Source: Chitinophaga sp. Cy-1792 (GTDB taxonomy: Bacteria > Bacteroidota > Bacteroidia > Chitinophagales > Chitinophagaceae). Taken from it: DNA of 64,000 nt. The translations under genes were made by a program, and so were the position numbers. The notes under the pieces were generated by a model. It saw nothing but the letters and a program-made list of their open reading frames with translations. It had not been told where the DNA came from and searched no databases. Numbering within the stretch: the stretch's first letter is position 1; the number at the start of each line of letters is the position of its first letter. Below, one piece after another: positions 55,018 through 64,000 of the stretch. The stretch is from assembly GCF_011752935.1 (NCBI RefSeq), contig NZ_VWWO01000001.1, forward strand, positions 3,286,001 to 3,350,000. The letters run 5' to 3'.

Positions 55018-56469
55018 CTATATAACGAATAAATCAACAAACTCCTGTACGTCCATATCCTGTAACGTTGCATAGTCCATTGTGCGGGCCTGCAATGTTT
55101 TCTGTTGTTTTTCCGGGAAGATGCGGGCGAGGTTGATCTTGTATTTTTTCAACAGCTCCGGAATACCTTCCTCACGTCTGCGCTTATGTCCGATCGGATA
55201 TTCAACTACCACTTCATCCAATACGGTTCCATCATTCAGTTCAATGGTCAGCGCATTCGGGATGGAGCGTTTTTCAGGGTCATGGTAATCTTTGGTAAAC
55301 TGCGGATCTTCCACACAGGAGATTTTATCGCGGAGGATATCAATACGCGGGTCCTGCGCCACTACATCTTCATAATCTGCGGCCGTTAATCTGCCAAAGA
55401 TCAAAGGTATTGCTACCATGTATTGAATGGTGTGGTCGCGGTCTGCCGGATTATTGAGTGGTCCTTTTTTGTCAATGATCCTGATCGCTGCCTCGTGGGT
55501 ACGGATGGTAATCTTTTTAATATCTTCCGATGTCTTACCGATAGCTGCCAGTTTTTTGTTCAGTGTCATGGCTGCTTCTACGGCAGTCTGGGCATGGAAC
55601 TCAGCAGGGAAGGAGATTTTAAACAATACGTTCTCCATTACATAGGAGCCATATCCGCGCTGGAATTTGAATTCATTTCCTTTGAAGGAGACATCATAAA
55701 AACCCCATGTTTTGGCGGTAAGAACGGAAGGGTAGCCCATTTCACCTGTCTGTGCGATCAATGCCAGCCGAACGGCTCTTGCGGTGGCATCACCTGCTGC
55801 CCATGATTTTCGGCTGCCGGTATTAGGAGCGTGGCGGTAAGTACGTAACGACTGCCCGTCTACAAATGCGAGCGATATCGCGTTGATCAGTTCATCTCTG
55901 CTGAGGCCTAGCAGTTTGCCTACTACGGCGGTAGAGGCAACTTTCACCAGCAGTACATGGTCCAGACCTACTTTGTTGAAAGAGTTTTCCAGTGCCAGCA
56001 CACCTTGCACTTCATGTGCCATGATCATGGCTTCCAGCACCTGTTTCATTTTCAGCGGTGCCTTGCCTTCGGCCAGGTTGGTCCTGGACAGCCAGTCGGC
56101 GGTAGCCAGAATACCTCCCAGGTTATCGGAAGGATGGCCCCATTCTGCTGCGAGCCAGGTATCATTGAAATCGAGCCAGCGGATGATGGCACCGATATTA
56201 AATGCTGCCTGGATAGGATCCAGCTGAAACTGTGTTCCCGGTACTTTTGCGCCGTTAGGTACTACTGTTCCTTTCACTACCGGGCCAAGTAACTTGGTGC
56301 AGGCAGGATAGGTCAGTGCTTCAAGGCCACAGCCCAGCGTATCCAGGAGGCAGTAATGCGCTGTCGACCAGGCGAGGTCGCTGGTAATCTTATAGTTTAA
56401 AACGTAGTCTGCGATATCTGCCAGTACTTTGTCTGGTTGTGGTCTTTCATTCGAAATATGTGACGACAT
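55018..56469 (-). CDS. prpD: 2-methylcitrate dehydratase PrpD
   Basis: The 483-residue protein is of the MmgE/PrpD family. Typical blocks are [54 protein letters not shown] and [11 protein letters not shown] near the C-terminal third. PrpD dehydrates 2-methylcitrate to 2-methyl-cis-aconitate in the methylcitrate cycle of propionate breakdown, without an iron-sulphur cluster. It is the last gene of prpBCD, 27 bases after prpC. No acnD/prpF pair is present in the window. Confidence 0.95.
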   Translation of the reverse strand: MSSHISNERPQPDKVLADIADYVLNYKITSDLAWSTAHYCLLDTLGCGLEALTYPACTKLLGPVVKGTVVPNGAKVPGTQFQLDPIQAAFNIGAIIRWLDFNDTWLAAEWGHPSDNLGGILATADWLSRTNLAEGKAPLKMKQVLEAMIMAHEVQGVLALENSFNKVGLDHVLLVKVASTAVVGKLLGLSRDELINAISLAFVDGQSLRTYRHAPNTGSRKSWAAGDATARAVRLALIAQTGEMGYPSVLTAKTWGFYDVSFKGNEFKFQRGYGSYVMENVLFKISFPAEFHAQTAVEAAMTLNKKLAAIGKTSEDIKKITIRTHEAAIRIIDKKGPLNNPADRDHTIQYMVAIPLIFGRLTAADYEDVVAQDPRIDILRDKISCVEDPQFTKDYHDPEKRSIPNALTIELNDGTVLDEVVVEYPIGHKRRREEGIPELLKKYKINLARIFPEKQQKTLQARTMDYATLQDMDVQEFVDLFVI

Positions 56470-56496
56470 ATTATTGCTGCTTATTTATTTTGATGT

Positions 56497-57651
56497 TTAT
56501 TTTCTTTCTGTAATAGGAACGAAGTCTTTGTTCTCCGGTCCGATGTAATTGGCGCTGGGGCGGATAATTTTACCATCCTGGCGTTGTTCTATGATATGTG
56601 CGCTCCAGCCGGTCACCCTCGACACCACAAACAGCGGCGTGAACATCAGCGTAGGTACGCCCAGCTGATGGTAGGAAACAGCCGAATACCAATCCAGGTT
56701 GGGGAACATTTTCTTTTCGTCCCACATCACTGTTTCCAGTCGCTCGGCGATATCATATAACAGCATATCACCAGCTTCGGCGGACAGCTCTTTCGCCACT
56801 TTTTTAATCACCACATTTCTAGGATCGGAGATAGTATATACAGGGTGTCCGAAACCGATGATGACTTCTTTGTTCTGCAAACGCTTTTTAATATCGGCCT
56901 CAGCTTCATCAGCGGAATTATATCTGCTCTGGATATCAAAAGCGACTTCGTTGGCGCCGCCATGTTTAGGCCCGCGCAATGCGCCGATGGCGCCGGTGAT
57001 ACAGGAATAAAAGTCAGAACCGGTACCGGCAATTACTCTGCTGGTAAAGGTAGAGGCGTTGAATTCGTGTTCAGCGTAGAGGTTCAGCGAAATCTGCATG
57101 GCCCTTACTGCTGATTCAGATGGCTTGCGGCCATGTAACAGGTGAAGGAAATGTCCGCCAATGGTTTCATCATCGGTTTCTACGTCAATTTCTTTACCGT
57201 TATGCGTATAGTGGTACCAGTAAAGCAATGCGGAGCTGAAAGATGCCAGCAGCTTGTCGGCGATATCCCTTGCGCCGGCAGTATTGTGATCATCTTTTTC
57301 AGGCTGTATGCTGCCGATGGCGGAAACTGTCGAGCGCATCACATCCATGGGATGTGCGGCGGCAGGAATGTTTCTCAGGATATTTTTTATAGAGTGCGGT
57401 AAGCCCCGCAGTGATTTTAATTTAGTTTTATAGGTATTGAGTTGTGCCTGGGTAGGCAGCTGACCATAGATGAGGAGATAGGCTACTTCTTCAAAGGTAG
57501 CTTTCTCTGCCAGGTCGAGGATATTGTACCCGCGGTAATGTAAGTCGTTTCCGCTCTTGCCTACGCTGCAAAGTGCTGTATTCCCCGCTTCAACGCCGGA
57601 AAGCATTACACTCTTTTTTGGTTTGAATGTTGGCTCGTTGTTACTGGACAT
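56497..57651 (-). CDS. prpC: 2-methylcitrate synthase PrpC
   Basis: The start is taken at 57651 ([13 protein letters not shown]), giving 384 residues; the frame opens to 57675. It is a type II citrate synthase fold with the PrpC-like segments [34 protein letters not shown] and [12 protein letters not shown], which contain the catalytic histidines. It condenses propionyl-CoA with oxaloacetate. It overlaps the end of prpB by 11 bases and precedes prpD, which together decide methylcitrate over ordinary citrate synthase. Confidence 0.95.
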   Translation of the reverse strand: MSSNNEPTFKPKKSVMLSGVEAGNTALCSVGKSGNDLHYRGYNILDLAEKATFEEVAYLLIYGQLPTQAQLNTYKTKLKSLRGLPHSIKNILRNIPAAAHPMDVMRSTVSAIGSIQPEKDDHNTAGARDIADKLLASFSSALLYWYHYTHNGKEIDVETDDETIGGHFLHLLHGRKPSESAVRAMQISLNLYAEHEFNASTFTSRVIAGTGSDFYSCITGAIGALRGPKHGGANEVAFDIQSRYNSADEAEADIKKRLQNKEVIIGFGHPVYTISDPRNVVIKKVAKELSAEAGDMLLYDIAERLETVMWDEKKMFPNLDWYSAVSYHQLGVPTLMFTPLFVVSRVTGWSAHIIEQRQDGKIIRPSANYIGPENKDFVPITERK

Positions 57652-58546
57652 CTTTGTTCTTTTTAAAGAGATCATCTAATTTTTGTTCGTAGGAATGATA
57701 GCCTATGCTTTTGTAGAGTTCTTCCCTTGTTTGCATGGTATCGAGCACATTTTGCTGGGTGCCGTCTTTGCGGATGTGTTCATAGACATTCTGCGCGGCT
57801 TTATTGGCAGCACGGAATGCAGAAAGCGGGTAGAGTATCAGCTGCACACCGGCGCCTTTTAATTCGTCGACGGTATACATTTTTATCATACCGAATTCTG
57901 TAATGTTGGCCAGCACTGGTATGCCGGTAGCATCTACGAATTTTTGATAGGCGGCGAGGTCAGGAACGGCTTCTGCGAAGATGAAGTCGGCGCCGGCTTC
58001 CTTGTAGGCAATGGCACGTTCGATGGTTTTTTCCAGTCCTTCGTTGCCAAACGCATCTGTTCTGGCGCCGATGACGAAGCTGTCGTCGTAACGTGCATCT
58101 GCAGCGGCTTTCAGTCTGTCCGACATTTCATCTTTACTGACAACTTCTTTCCCGGGGCGGTGTCCGCAACGTTTTGCGCCTACCTGGTCTTCAATATGAA
58201 GTGCTGCCGCTCCGGCTTTTATTAATGATTTTACAGTTCTTGCTACGTTGAACGCAGACGGCCCGAAGCCGGTATCAACATCTACCATTAGCGGGAGGTC
58301 ACAAACATTGGTAATACGTTCGATGTCTATCAGTACATCTGTTAAATTGGTGATGCCAAGGTCCGGGATACCGAGTGAGCCTGCCGCAACGCCGCCACCA
58401 GAGAGGTAGATGGCATTAAATCCGGCCTGTTGGGCCAGCAGTGCATGATTGGCATTGATGGCGCCAACGATCTGCAGTGGATTCTCCTTTTGCATCGCAT
58501 CCCTGAATTTTTGTCCAGGAGTGCGCTTTTCATTTACGTGATTCAT
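57641..58546 (-). CDS. prpB: 2-methylisocitrate lyase PrpB
   Basis: The 301-residue enzyme belongs to the isocitrate lyase/PEP mutase superfamily. The active-site loop [12 protein letters not shown] has the catalytic Cys127, and metal and substrate residues lie in MVDVDTGFG and LHIEDQV. It splits 2-methylisocitrate into pyruvate and succinate, completing the methylcitrate cycle. It is the first gene of prpBCD and overlaps prpC by 11 bases. No prpR-type regulator or prpE gene lies in the window. Confidence 0.96.
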   Translation of the reverse strand: MNHVNEKRTPGQKFRDAMQKENPLQIVGAINANHALLAQQAGFNAIYLSGGGVAAGSLGIPDLGITNLTDVLIDIERITNVCDLPLMVDVDTGFGPSAFNVARTVKSLIKAGAAALHIEDQVGAKRCGHRPGKEVVSKDEMSDRLKAAADARYDDSFVIGARTDAFGNEGLEKTIERAIAYKEAGADFIFAEAVPDLAAYQKFVDATGIPVLANITEFGMIKMYTVDELKGAGVQLILYPLSAFRAANKAAQNVYEHIRKDGTQQNVLDTMQTREELYKSIGYHSYEQKLDDLFKKNKDVQ

Positions 58547-59078
58547 TATAATATCAAGCTTTAAAATATTACGTCAGGTAATGATGCCGGAAATGACAGG
58601 TGCATGCTGCTGCAGTAGGTTGTTTGGTGTATATTTTTTGCTGAAACAATAAAGGTAGCTATCCTGATCAGTTGGGGGCTGATCTTCTTTGTTGCATGTT
58701 TCACGGTCCCTTTTTACTGCCTGGCTTTGTGTCACCGGTTTCCGGCCTAAAAAAAAGAAAGAACTTAAGTAAAACGAATATAAGGGATTTGGAGGGTAAA
58801 ACGACCCCCGGTTGGCTTGGATTGTATAGGGTGTTCAGACAGGCGTTTGATGATATCTATAAATAGGTGCCTAAAAGCGTTAATTGTTAATAATTCAGAT
58901 ATTTAATTAGATGAGGTGGGGGAAAAGCAGGAATTAATTAATAAACAGAAAATGTTAAATAATTTAGAATGAGATAGTTGAGGTTAATTGAAGATTTTAA
59001 TAAAAGAATACAGCCTCACAACAATGAGCGTTATGAGGCTGTACCTGGTATCATTTGTCGGACTTTGCCGGATAATGC
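58547..59078. other. Intergenic region with one terminator
   Basis: This AT-rich 532-base gap precedes prpB and should hold its promoter, though no clear -33/-7 pair was found. Near its other end, arms tacagcctca/tgaggctgta (59009-59018 and 59034-59043) form a terminator for the minus-strand gene ending at 59079. A 64-codon frame at 58672-58866 has no convincing coding character. Confidence 0.5.
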
Positions 59079-59909
59079 TTACTTCCTGGCCACGAGCAGG
59101 GAAGGATCGGGGACTTTAGCAATAGCTACATCACCAGTTGATTCCAGTGTTCCGTCGCTTGGTTGGTACTTAAGTAATCGGGCAATGATTAACGGACGAT
59201 TAAAGGTTACCGTGTAACTACCTTTACTGTTTTTCTTTACTGAAAAATTCAAATCAACATCTCCAACTGTTGTAACATTGTCTACAGTAGGGAAGCCGCT
59301 CAATCCTGCATCGAGGGAGCCTTCCATATCACCTGTAACGGCAATATCAACAACCATGTTATTGATGACAAAATCAGCGTACACATAAACCAGGTCCTTG
59401 TTTACATAGCCTGTATTAACTGAAGGTATTTTTTGAATAAGTGCCACCGCTTTATCAGGGTCCATTACCCGACTGTAACCTGCGTTAAAATGCACATGGG
59501 ATTCAACTACGCTCTCCTGCTTATATTTTCCACTTATTTTTAATATATTAAATAATTTAGGCAGAATCGTGGAAACAGACATCTCCCGCTGAGATTTATC
59601 ACTAAGTTCTATTGATGGGCCTTCACCGATTTCAACATTATTATCCATCTTTAACCACTCGTCCGGATTGGTGGGTTTATCTTTACCAATAGTCTTGAAT
59701 GATGGTGATATCATGTGGTTGGTGGTGGGACTGGTACGGTAAAAAGTCAGCACGCCATAATTGTCCAGCGGATAACTTAGGAAAGAATACTTCCTGAAGT
59801 CTTTGCCAATACACCTTTTAACTGCCTTGATAAATTCCTTGTTGTAATTTTGTGCACCTGCAGAAAAGCATATGAGTGCTGCAGCTACAGTAAGAAAAGA
59901 TTTGCGCAT
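59079..59909 (-). CDS. Secreted protein of unknown family; strand pattern recalls bacterial gasdermins
   Basis: The 276-residue product has a signal peptide (about 1-19, ALICFSAGAQ). The mature part has an amphipathic N-terminal helix (FIKAVKRCIG) and the segment YSFLSYPLDNYGVLTFYR. A central region has STILPKLFNILKISGKY, the amphipathic HVHFNAGYSRVMDPDKAVALI and VYVYADFVINNMVVDI. The end is YTVTFNRPLIIARLLKYQ, then a 27-residue tail. The order and spacing recall the pore-forming fold of bacterial gasdermins, with their short inhibitory C-terminal tail. This is pattern resemblance from memory, not a match. Unlike known bacterial gasdermins it is exported. It follows a secreted protease gene by 11 bases in one operon. 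Confidence 0.6.
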   Translation of the reverse strand: MRKSFLTVAAALICFSAGAQNYNKEFIKAVKRCIGKDFRKYSFLSYPLDNYGVLTFYRTSPTTNHMISPSFKTIGKDKPTNPDEWLKMDNNVEIGEGPSIELSDKSQREMSVSTILPKLFNILKISGKYKQESVVESHVHFNAGYSRVMDPDKAVALIQKIPSVNTGYVNKDLVYVYADFVINNMVVDIAVTGDMEGSLDAGLSGFPTVDNVTTVGDVDLNFSVKKNSKGSYTVTFNRPLIIARLLKYQPSDGTLESTGDVAIAKVPDPSLLVARK

Positions 59910-59920
59910 GATGATATGTT

Positions 59921-62005
59921 TTAATAATAAATAATTTCTTTGTATCCGGCAATAAAGGCATCCCAGTTGATAGCGGTCCCTCCTTTAGGTTTTAGATCGA
60001 AGTAAGGCTGGTCTGCCACTTCTTGCCAGCACATACTGTCATCAAAGAGGAAATAGTTTTTGCCATTCACATGCTTAAAACCAAGGATATTGGTTTTATG
60101 GGCCAGCTTGTCTGCTTTCTGTGTGGTTGGTTTTTTCCCCAATGTATATTGCGTTCCGGAGATAGTAACAGAAGAATTATCCGATAAATCCAGCTGTTGA
60201 ATAGAGCCATCCTGTTTCATGAGATACCTGAAACCTGGATAGTAGAAGGCATTCCAGTTGACTAATCCACCGCTGGCATATTTTTGTACAAAATCTTCCG
60301 CAATCTCACCTGATAAGATCAGCTTTATTCTTATCTCCCATGGGGAAGGTGTAATGCCAATACTTCTCCAGTAAGCCCGCGCCAGCCAGATCATCGCTGA
60401 TACCTCCGGACTGGCGTAGCTGTTGCCGGTTGTAGATTGCGTAATACAGTATGAATTACTGTTGCTGGTATTCCAGTTGGAGGCATGGCCGACACCAGTT
60501 ATTCCCAGGGCGTTTTCTGAGTACATACCAAAGGGTTTGGTGGGAGACAGGTATCCACCGATGAGAAAGCAACTGGAGGCTTGATGCTGAAGTGTATTAT
60601 ATGTTACTAAAGGCTCCGTATTATTCAGGCCCTCCTGCAATAGCTGAAGGTTCTCTATGCTGCCGGAACTATTATCTGCAGCTGCAATAAAGCAGGTAGA
60701 CAGCGGCGTGAAATTAAGACCGATCCGGTCGCTGATCTTTGTGAACAGACTGGTGTTGACAACATCCACCTGCGAGGAGGGGCGTTGACAATAATCAAGT
60801 AGCGCCTTCAGCACGAAAGTGCAAATAAATGTGGGTTTGAATTTTTGGTGTGATGCCTTCAGCCGGACAACTTCCTGTTGGATTCTCCTATAGTCAAGCA
60901 AACGATCAGGAATATCTTTGATTTCCATTAAAAACTTCGCTTCATCACCCTCGTTATATAATTTGAGGTATTCCACTAACAGAGAGTCCAGAAAACGCTT
61001 ATTACCAGTGTAGTTGAGGGGGATCGCAATGATCTTTTCCTGTAACTGTTGTCGGAGCGGAGCGGATGTGATATGTTTGTTTAGTATGAGGCTTATTACA
61101 TTCAGTACTTTTTGCCCGTGTGCGCAGGAGTCGCCTGTATTGAACAAATCAAGTACATAGAATTTCCGAAAACAGGAATCCGCAACATTGGAAAGTTTTT
61201 GGGCTAGCGTATCATGAAGGGTAAATGTATTATCCACAACAATACTCATTTTCGCAGTTGTCTGCAGGGTGTCTTCTTTTGGGATAACTATTTCTCCTTC
61301 ATCGATATAGTTGTTATATGCTCCGATTTTTGAAAGTAACTCGGGGTGCTGCCGTGCAATAGAATCGAAAAGTAACTTTTTTTGATGAGGGTTTAAGTTA
61401 AAGGCCCATAATCCATCATTGTTGTTTGCTGACAATGCATATTCATTTTCAGGAGCCGCAGCAATATTCGTATTATCATTGGTAATGGCGGAGGTAAGAG
61501 AATCTGTGCTTATGTATGCAATGGTGCCTTTGGCAAGATTGAAATATTGTGCGTTATCAACATTCTCCGTGTCAGGAATTTTAGGCAGCTTATTGATACT
61601 TTGCTTCCATACAATAGGCTCCTTACTGTCGGACTTATTTAAGGCATATGTCCGGATATGTGCAGACGCAGCAACCGTCTCAAAAAGGTCTTTGTCTTGA
61701 TTCTTAGTGACATTGTAAAGAAGCTCAATCGTTTTTTCGTTGGATTGTTTTTTTGCCTTGATTTCATTTAGAAAACTTGGATGAAACATGGACCAGTTAG
61801 GATTGATGCTATCATAGATTTGTCCTAGTGTCCGATATATAATCTGCATCTCCTCTGTATTAAGATTAGATGGATTTAAATATACCAAAGTGGTACTGTC
61901 TGATTTGCCCGGTTGATAGTGAGCGATTTGGCCATTAGCCACGGAATAGCATAAGCTGACCAGGTGTATTATTACACAACAGGTGAATCTGAATTTTGGA
62001 GTCAT
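59921..62005 (-). CDS. Divergent secreted subtilisin-like (S8) protease
   Basis: The 694-residue protein has a signal peptide (CVIIHLVSLCYSVANGQ), a helical N-terminal region (about 40-245) and then an S8-like domain. The triad can be read as Asp258 in SIVVDNTF, His296 in SCAHGQKV and Ser529 in TTGNSYASPEVS, with oxyanion Asn445 in AAADNSSG and the preceding VDVVNTSLF block. The active-site Thr of GTSxASP is Asn. A helical insertion of about 60 residues separates His and Asn. A C-terminal region of about 100 residues follows. No T9SS tail was seen. It is the first gene of an operon with the 276-residue secreted protein. Confidence 0.75.
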   Translation of the reverse strand: MTPKFRFTCCVIIHLVSLCYSVANGQIAHYQPGKSDSTTLVYLNPSNLNTEEMQIIYRTLGQIYDSINPNWSMFHPSFLNEIKAKKQSNEKTIELLYNVTKNQDKDLFETVAASAHIRTYALNKSDSKEPIVWKQSINKLPKIPDTENVDNAQYFNLAKGTIAYISTDSLTSAITNDNTNIAAAPENEYALSANNNDGLWAFNLNPHQKKLLFDSIARQHPELLSKIGAYNNYIDEGEIVIPKEDTLQTTAKMSIVVDNTFTLHDTLAQKLSNVADSCFRKFYVLDLFNTGDSCAHGQKVLNVISLILNKHITSAPLRQQLQEKIIAIPLNYTGNKRFLDSLLVEYLKLYNEGDEAKFLMEIKDIPDRLLDYRRIQQEVVRLKASHQKFKPTFICTFVLKALLDYCQRPSSQVDVVNTSLFTKISDRIGLNFTPLSTCFIAAADNSSGSIENLQLLQEGLNNTEPLVTYNTLQHQASSCFLIGGYLSPTKPFGMYSENALGITGVGHASNWNTSNSNSYCITQSTTGNSYASPEVSAMIWLARAYWRSIGITPSPWEIRIKLILSGEIAEDFVQKYASGGLVNWNAFYYPGFRYLMKQDGSIQQLDLSDNSSVTISGTQYTLGKKPTTQKADKLAHKTNILGFKHVNGKNYFLFDDSMCWQEVADQPYFDLKPKGGTAINWDAFIAGYKEIIYY

Positions 62006-62185
62006 TGTAAAAAAATAAATAGACTAATTCCCAGGGAGTAGGTATACTACAGCTATATTTCCCCGGGATTAATGCAGTTTTCAATATGACAATACCGGCA
62101 GGGACTATTTTGAGTCCTCACCATTACGTATAATGTATTTGACGCTGATAACAGTATATAACATTTCTTTCTCCATTATGGAGTT

Positions 62186-62341
62186 ATGAGTGCTGCCCGA
62201 TTTTGTGCTTACGTTACATCTATCAGATTTATAAAGAAACCTGGGAATAGAAAAGGTGTGACTGAATCATTGCTAATTGGAATTACTGTTTTGGGGTGGT
62301 TATTTATTGCTGCAAGACTAAGATTAATCCGGAAAAAATAG
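62186..62341 (+). CDS. Possible 51-residue single-pass membrane protein
   Basis: The frame ATG 62186 to TAG 62339 gives 51 residues: a basic N-terminal part (RFIKKPGNRKG), one hydrophobic helix (SLLIGITVLGWLFIAA) and a basic tail RLRLIRKK. The composition is that of a small membrane protein. It is transcribed away from the secreted protease operon, starting 181 bases from it. There is no homology evidence and it may be chance. Confidence 0.3.
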   Translation: MSAARFCAYVTSIRFIKKPGNRKGVTESLLIGITVLGWLFIAARLRLIRKK

Positions 62342-62421
62342 TATTAGAATCGGTAAAAGATCAATATTTTTTCGTGAGTGTATAGAATAAAGCGTTTTTC
62401 GTTTTTTATCATGATGATAAA

Positions 62422-62461
62422 AATAATTCGTCCATGGTTTCAAAACCATGGACGAATTATT
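62422..62461. terminator. Terminator of the GT39 gene
   Basis: Perfect 19-base arms (aataattcgtccatggttt and complement) with a 2-base loop lie 28 bases after the end of the minus-strand GT39 gene. TTTTTATC follows on that strand. Confidence 0.85.
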
Positions 62462-62489
62462 AAGATAGCAAAGTGCGTTACTTCAATCT

Positions 62490-64000
62490 TTAATGCAGGC
62501 TGCCTCCATCATCGAGGGGATTGGGCTTGAATGTCTGAACAGCCCCCTGGGCGGTGGTTTTAAGTCTGCTGCGATCAATTTTATCTTTGAATGCCTGTCT
62601 GAATGCTTCGCTGGGGCCCTTCATCAAAATGATCAGTGAACCTTCTTCACGGGAGTATGGGGTGGTGATCTTTCCTGCAAGTCTGACTTCTTTAAACTCC
62701 TGGATAAATTTGTGCTCCATTTCGAGCCTGTCGTCGGTGACGAGCAGTATGATGTCGTATTGTTCAAAGTTATCCGGCAACCAGTATAGAAAGCTGGCGT
62801 TGTCACTGTAGGCTTTTGGCAGATGATATGCGGGGCCGTAATAATTTACGGCGCCTGCTTCTCCGTAGTTGTCGCAAAACAGGATGGTACGCGCTTTCTC
62901 GTCATTATCAAGCGTGGCATAGGCAGCGGCTACTTTCTGTGTCATTTCATCCCACGACAACATATCAGCAAAATCCTGTGGCAACGGGTGGTCCCGCTGA
63001 TCTTCCCATTGGAGCGCACCTACTTTGCTGGCCAGGTGATGATGCTGATAATAGTTCACCAGCGCTGCCGGCGATTTAAAAGGCAGCAGTATTGGAATGA
63101 GCCGGTAACCTATAAACAGGCTGAAAGCGACCATCCCGGCTTTCATCCATTTATTGGCCCAGGTGTCCAGTTGCGCAGCGCCAAAGGCAAACAGGACGGG
63201 ATAGGCGCCTTGTGAATAATAGCTTTTGCCGTGGCCTATCAGCAACAGTATAATGGTGATGATAAAAGCCCATGCAACGAAGCGGTATTCCTTCGTGCGT
63301 GCCACCCAAACCAGGCCTGTTATCCAGATGAATAGGGTAGCTGCATTGTATAGCAGCTGGTCTTTGAGGAATGTCCATGGGCTCAGGTACTGCAGCTGGC
63401 CGTTATGCAGTGTTTTCATGTGGTATACAACCGGAAATCCCTGATTGATCTGCCAGAGCAGATTAGGAAGGAAAAGCAGCAGGCCGCATCCCATCGCGAA
63501 ATAAAAATGCCTGTTGGTAAGTACTTTTCTGTTCCAGGTGAGTACAAGTCCTGCTATTAAGCCGATGGCATAGAACAGCATGGTGTATTTACTGAGCATG
63601 CCCAGGCCAAAGCTGATGCCTGCGAGATAGAGGCAGACATTTTTCTCTGTCTGCTGATATCGCACCAGTGCATAGACCATGGCCGTCCACCATAAAATAT
63701 CCAGGAAATTAGGTTGGAAGAGGAAATGCATTCTGAGCCAGGCCCCGGCTACGAAAGGGAGCCAGGCAAGCACAACGGAAAACCAGCGGCCTCCCAGGTG
63801 AAGTGCGAGGCGTCCCACGAGCAGGTAGGTGAGGGCGCCTGCCAGGGCAGGCCATAGCCTGATGGCCCACATGGCTCCTCCGAAAAGGTTGGTCAGCCAG
63901 GCAAAAACGGACAGCAGTGGCGGCGCTTCCATATAGCCCCAAGCCATATGCCTCGCCTCAGCGAGGTACAGGAATTCGTCGCGGTGAGGTCCCCAGTGAG
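62490..64000 (-). CDS. GT39-family (ArnT/PMT-like) membrane glycosyltransferase, 5' partial
   Basis: The frame runs through the ATG at 63947 to the window edge, and the residues upstream (HWGPHRDEFLYLAEARH) contain the acidic motif at the first periplasmic loop of the GT39/PMT_2 family, so the gene starts outside. The part seen has PPLLSVFAWLTNLFGG, then about ten membrane helices and a soluble C-terminal domain (about the last 170 residues). Members transfer a sugar or aminoarabinose from an undecaprenyl carrier to lipid A, lipids or proteins outside the inner membrane. The acceptor cannot be deduced. A strong hairpin ends the gene. Confidence 0.88.
   Translation of the reverse strand, partial: HWGPHRDEFLYLAEARHMAWGYMEAPPLLSVFAWLTNLFGGAMWAIRLWPALAGALTYLLVGRLALHLGGRWFSVVLAWLPFVAGAWLRMHFLFQPNFLDILWWTAMVYALVRYQQTEKNVCLYLAGISFGLGMLSKYTMLFYAIGLIAGLVLTWNRKVLTNRHFYFAMGCGLLLFLPNLLWQINQGFPVVYHMKTLHNGQLQYLSPWTFLKDQLLYNAATLFIWITGLVWVARTKEYRFVAWAFIITIILLLIGHGKSYYSQGAYPVLFAFGAAQLDTWANKWMKAGMVAFSLFIGYRLIPILLPFKSPAALVNYYQHHHLASKVGALQWEDQRDHPLPQDFADMLSWDEMTQKVAAAYATLDNDEKARTILFCDNYGEAGAVNYYGPAYHLPKAYSDNASFLYWLPDNFEQYDIILLVTDDRLEMEHKFIQEFKEVRLAGKITTPYSREEGSLIILMKGPSEAFRQAFKDKIDRSRLKTTAQGAVQTFKPNPLDDGGSLH

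Larger units (their letters stand above)
62006..62489. other. Intergenic region with one terminator and a possible small gene
   Basis: The gap upstream of the protease operon holds a 51-codon frame (62186-62341, listed separately) and a strong hairpin at 62422-62461. The rest is AT-rich, and no clear promoter was seen. Confidence 0.5.

Noticed and set aside
58672..58866. 64-codon plus-strand frame upstream of prpB
   Set aside because: Composition is Cys/Phe/Pro rich at the start and shows no motif. It lies in the likely prpB promoter region.

Overview
The window looks like a chromosomal segment of a Bacteroidota bacterium, most likely family Chitinophagaceae and close to Chitinophaga. The signs are a SusC/SusD/SusE polysaccharide locus with an ECF sigma/FecR pair, type IX secretion C-terminal domains (an A-type tail on a subtilase, a B-type gliding-associated tail on a giant adhesin), many lipoproteins, TAnnTTTG-type -7 elements, and starts without Shine-Dalgarno sequences. 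No rRNA, tRNA, insertion sequence or CRISPR array was seen. The first gene (GH2 hydrolase) and the last gene (GT39 membrane glycosyltransferase) are cut by the window edges.

Layout. 1-9.2 kb: GH2 enzyme, a secreted subtilase translationally coupled to a small lipoprotein, an APH-fold kinase, an old yellow enzyme and a fimbrillin-like lipoprotein. 9.6-11.7 kb: an AI-2E family permease and two small unknown genes. 11.8-18.3 kb: an L-fucose locus on the minus strand (SDR dehydrogenase, L-fuconate dehydratase, sodium symporter, GH29 fucosidase, lipoprotein mutarotase) divergent from an AraC regulator. 18.4-27.6 kb: a compact alpha-mannan locus (ECF sigma, FecR, SusC with STN domain, SusD, SusE, GH76). 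27.7-33.5 kb: an orphan acyl carrier protein, a DUF2339/DUF3999 pair and a secreted unknown. 33.6-39.1 kb: LemA, a LytTR response regulator convergent with a TPR histidine kinase, and a TonB-C/propeller protein.

39.3-49.2 kb: three phage-tail-collar paralogues, a leaderless periplasmic-binding-fold protein and a 2270-residue adhesin with 17 MBG-type modules, all on the plus strand behind one good promoter candidate. 49.2-54.9 kb: a metallophosphatase lacking its usual catalytic histidine, an unknown gene, queH, and metE behind a cobalamin riboswitch and divergent from an Lrp/AsnC regulator. 55.0-58.5 kb: the methylcitrate operon prpBCD. 59.0-62.0 kb: a two-gene operon of a divergent secreted subtilisin-like protease and a secreted 276-residue protein whose strand pattern recalls bacterial gasdermins. 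62.5 kb to the end: the partial GT39 gene.

The two strongest candidates for something undescribed are the tail-collar/binding-protein/adhesin cluster and the exported protease plus gasdermin-like pair. Both readings are by eye and need structure prediction and neighbourhood comparison.
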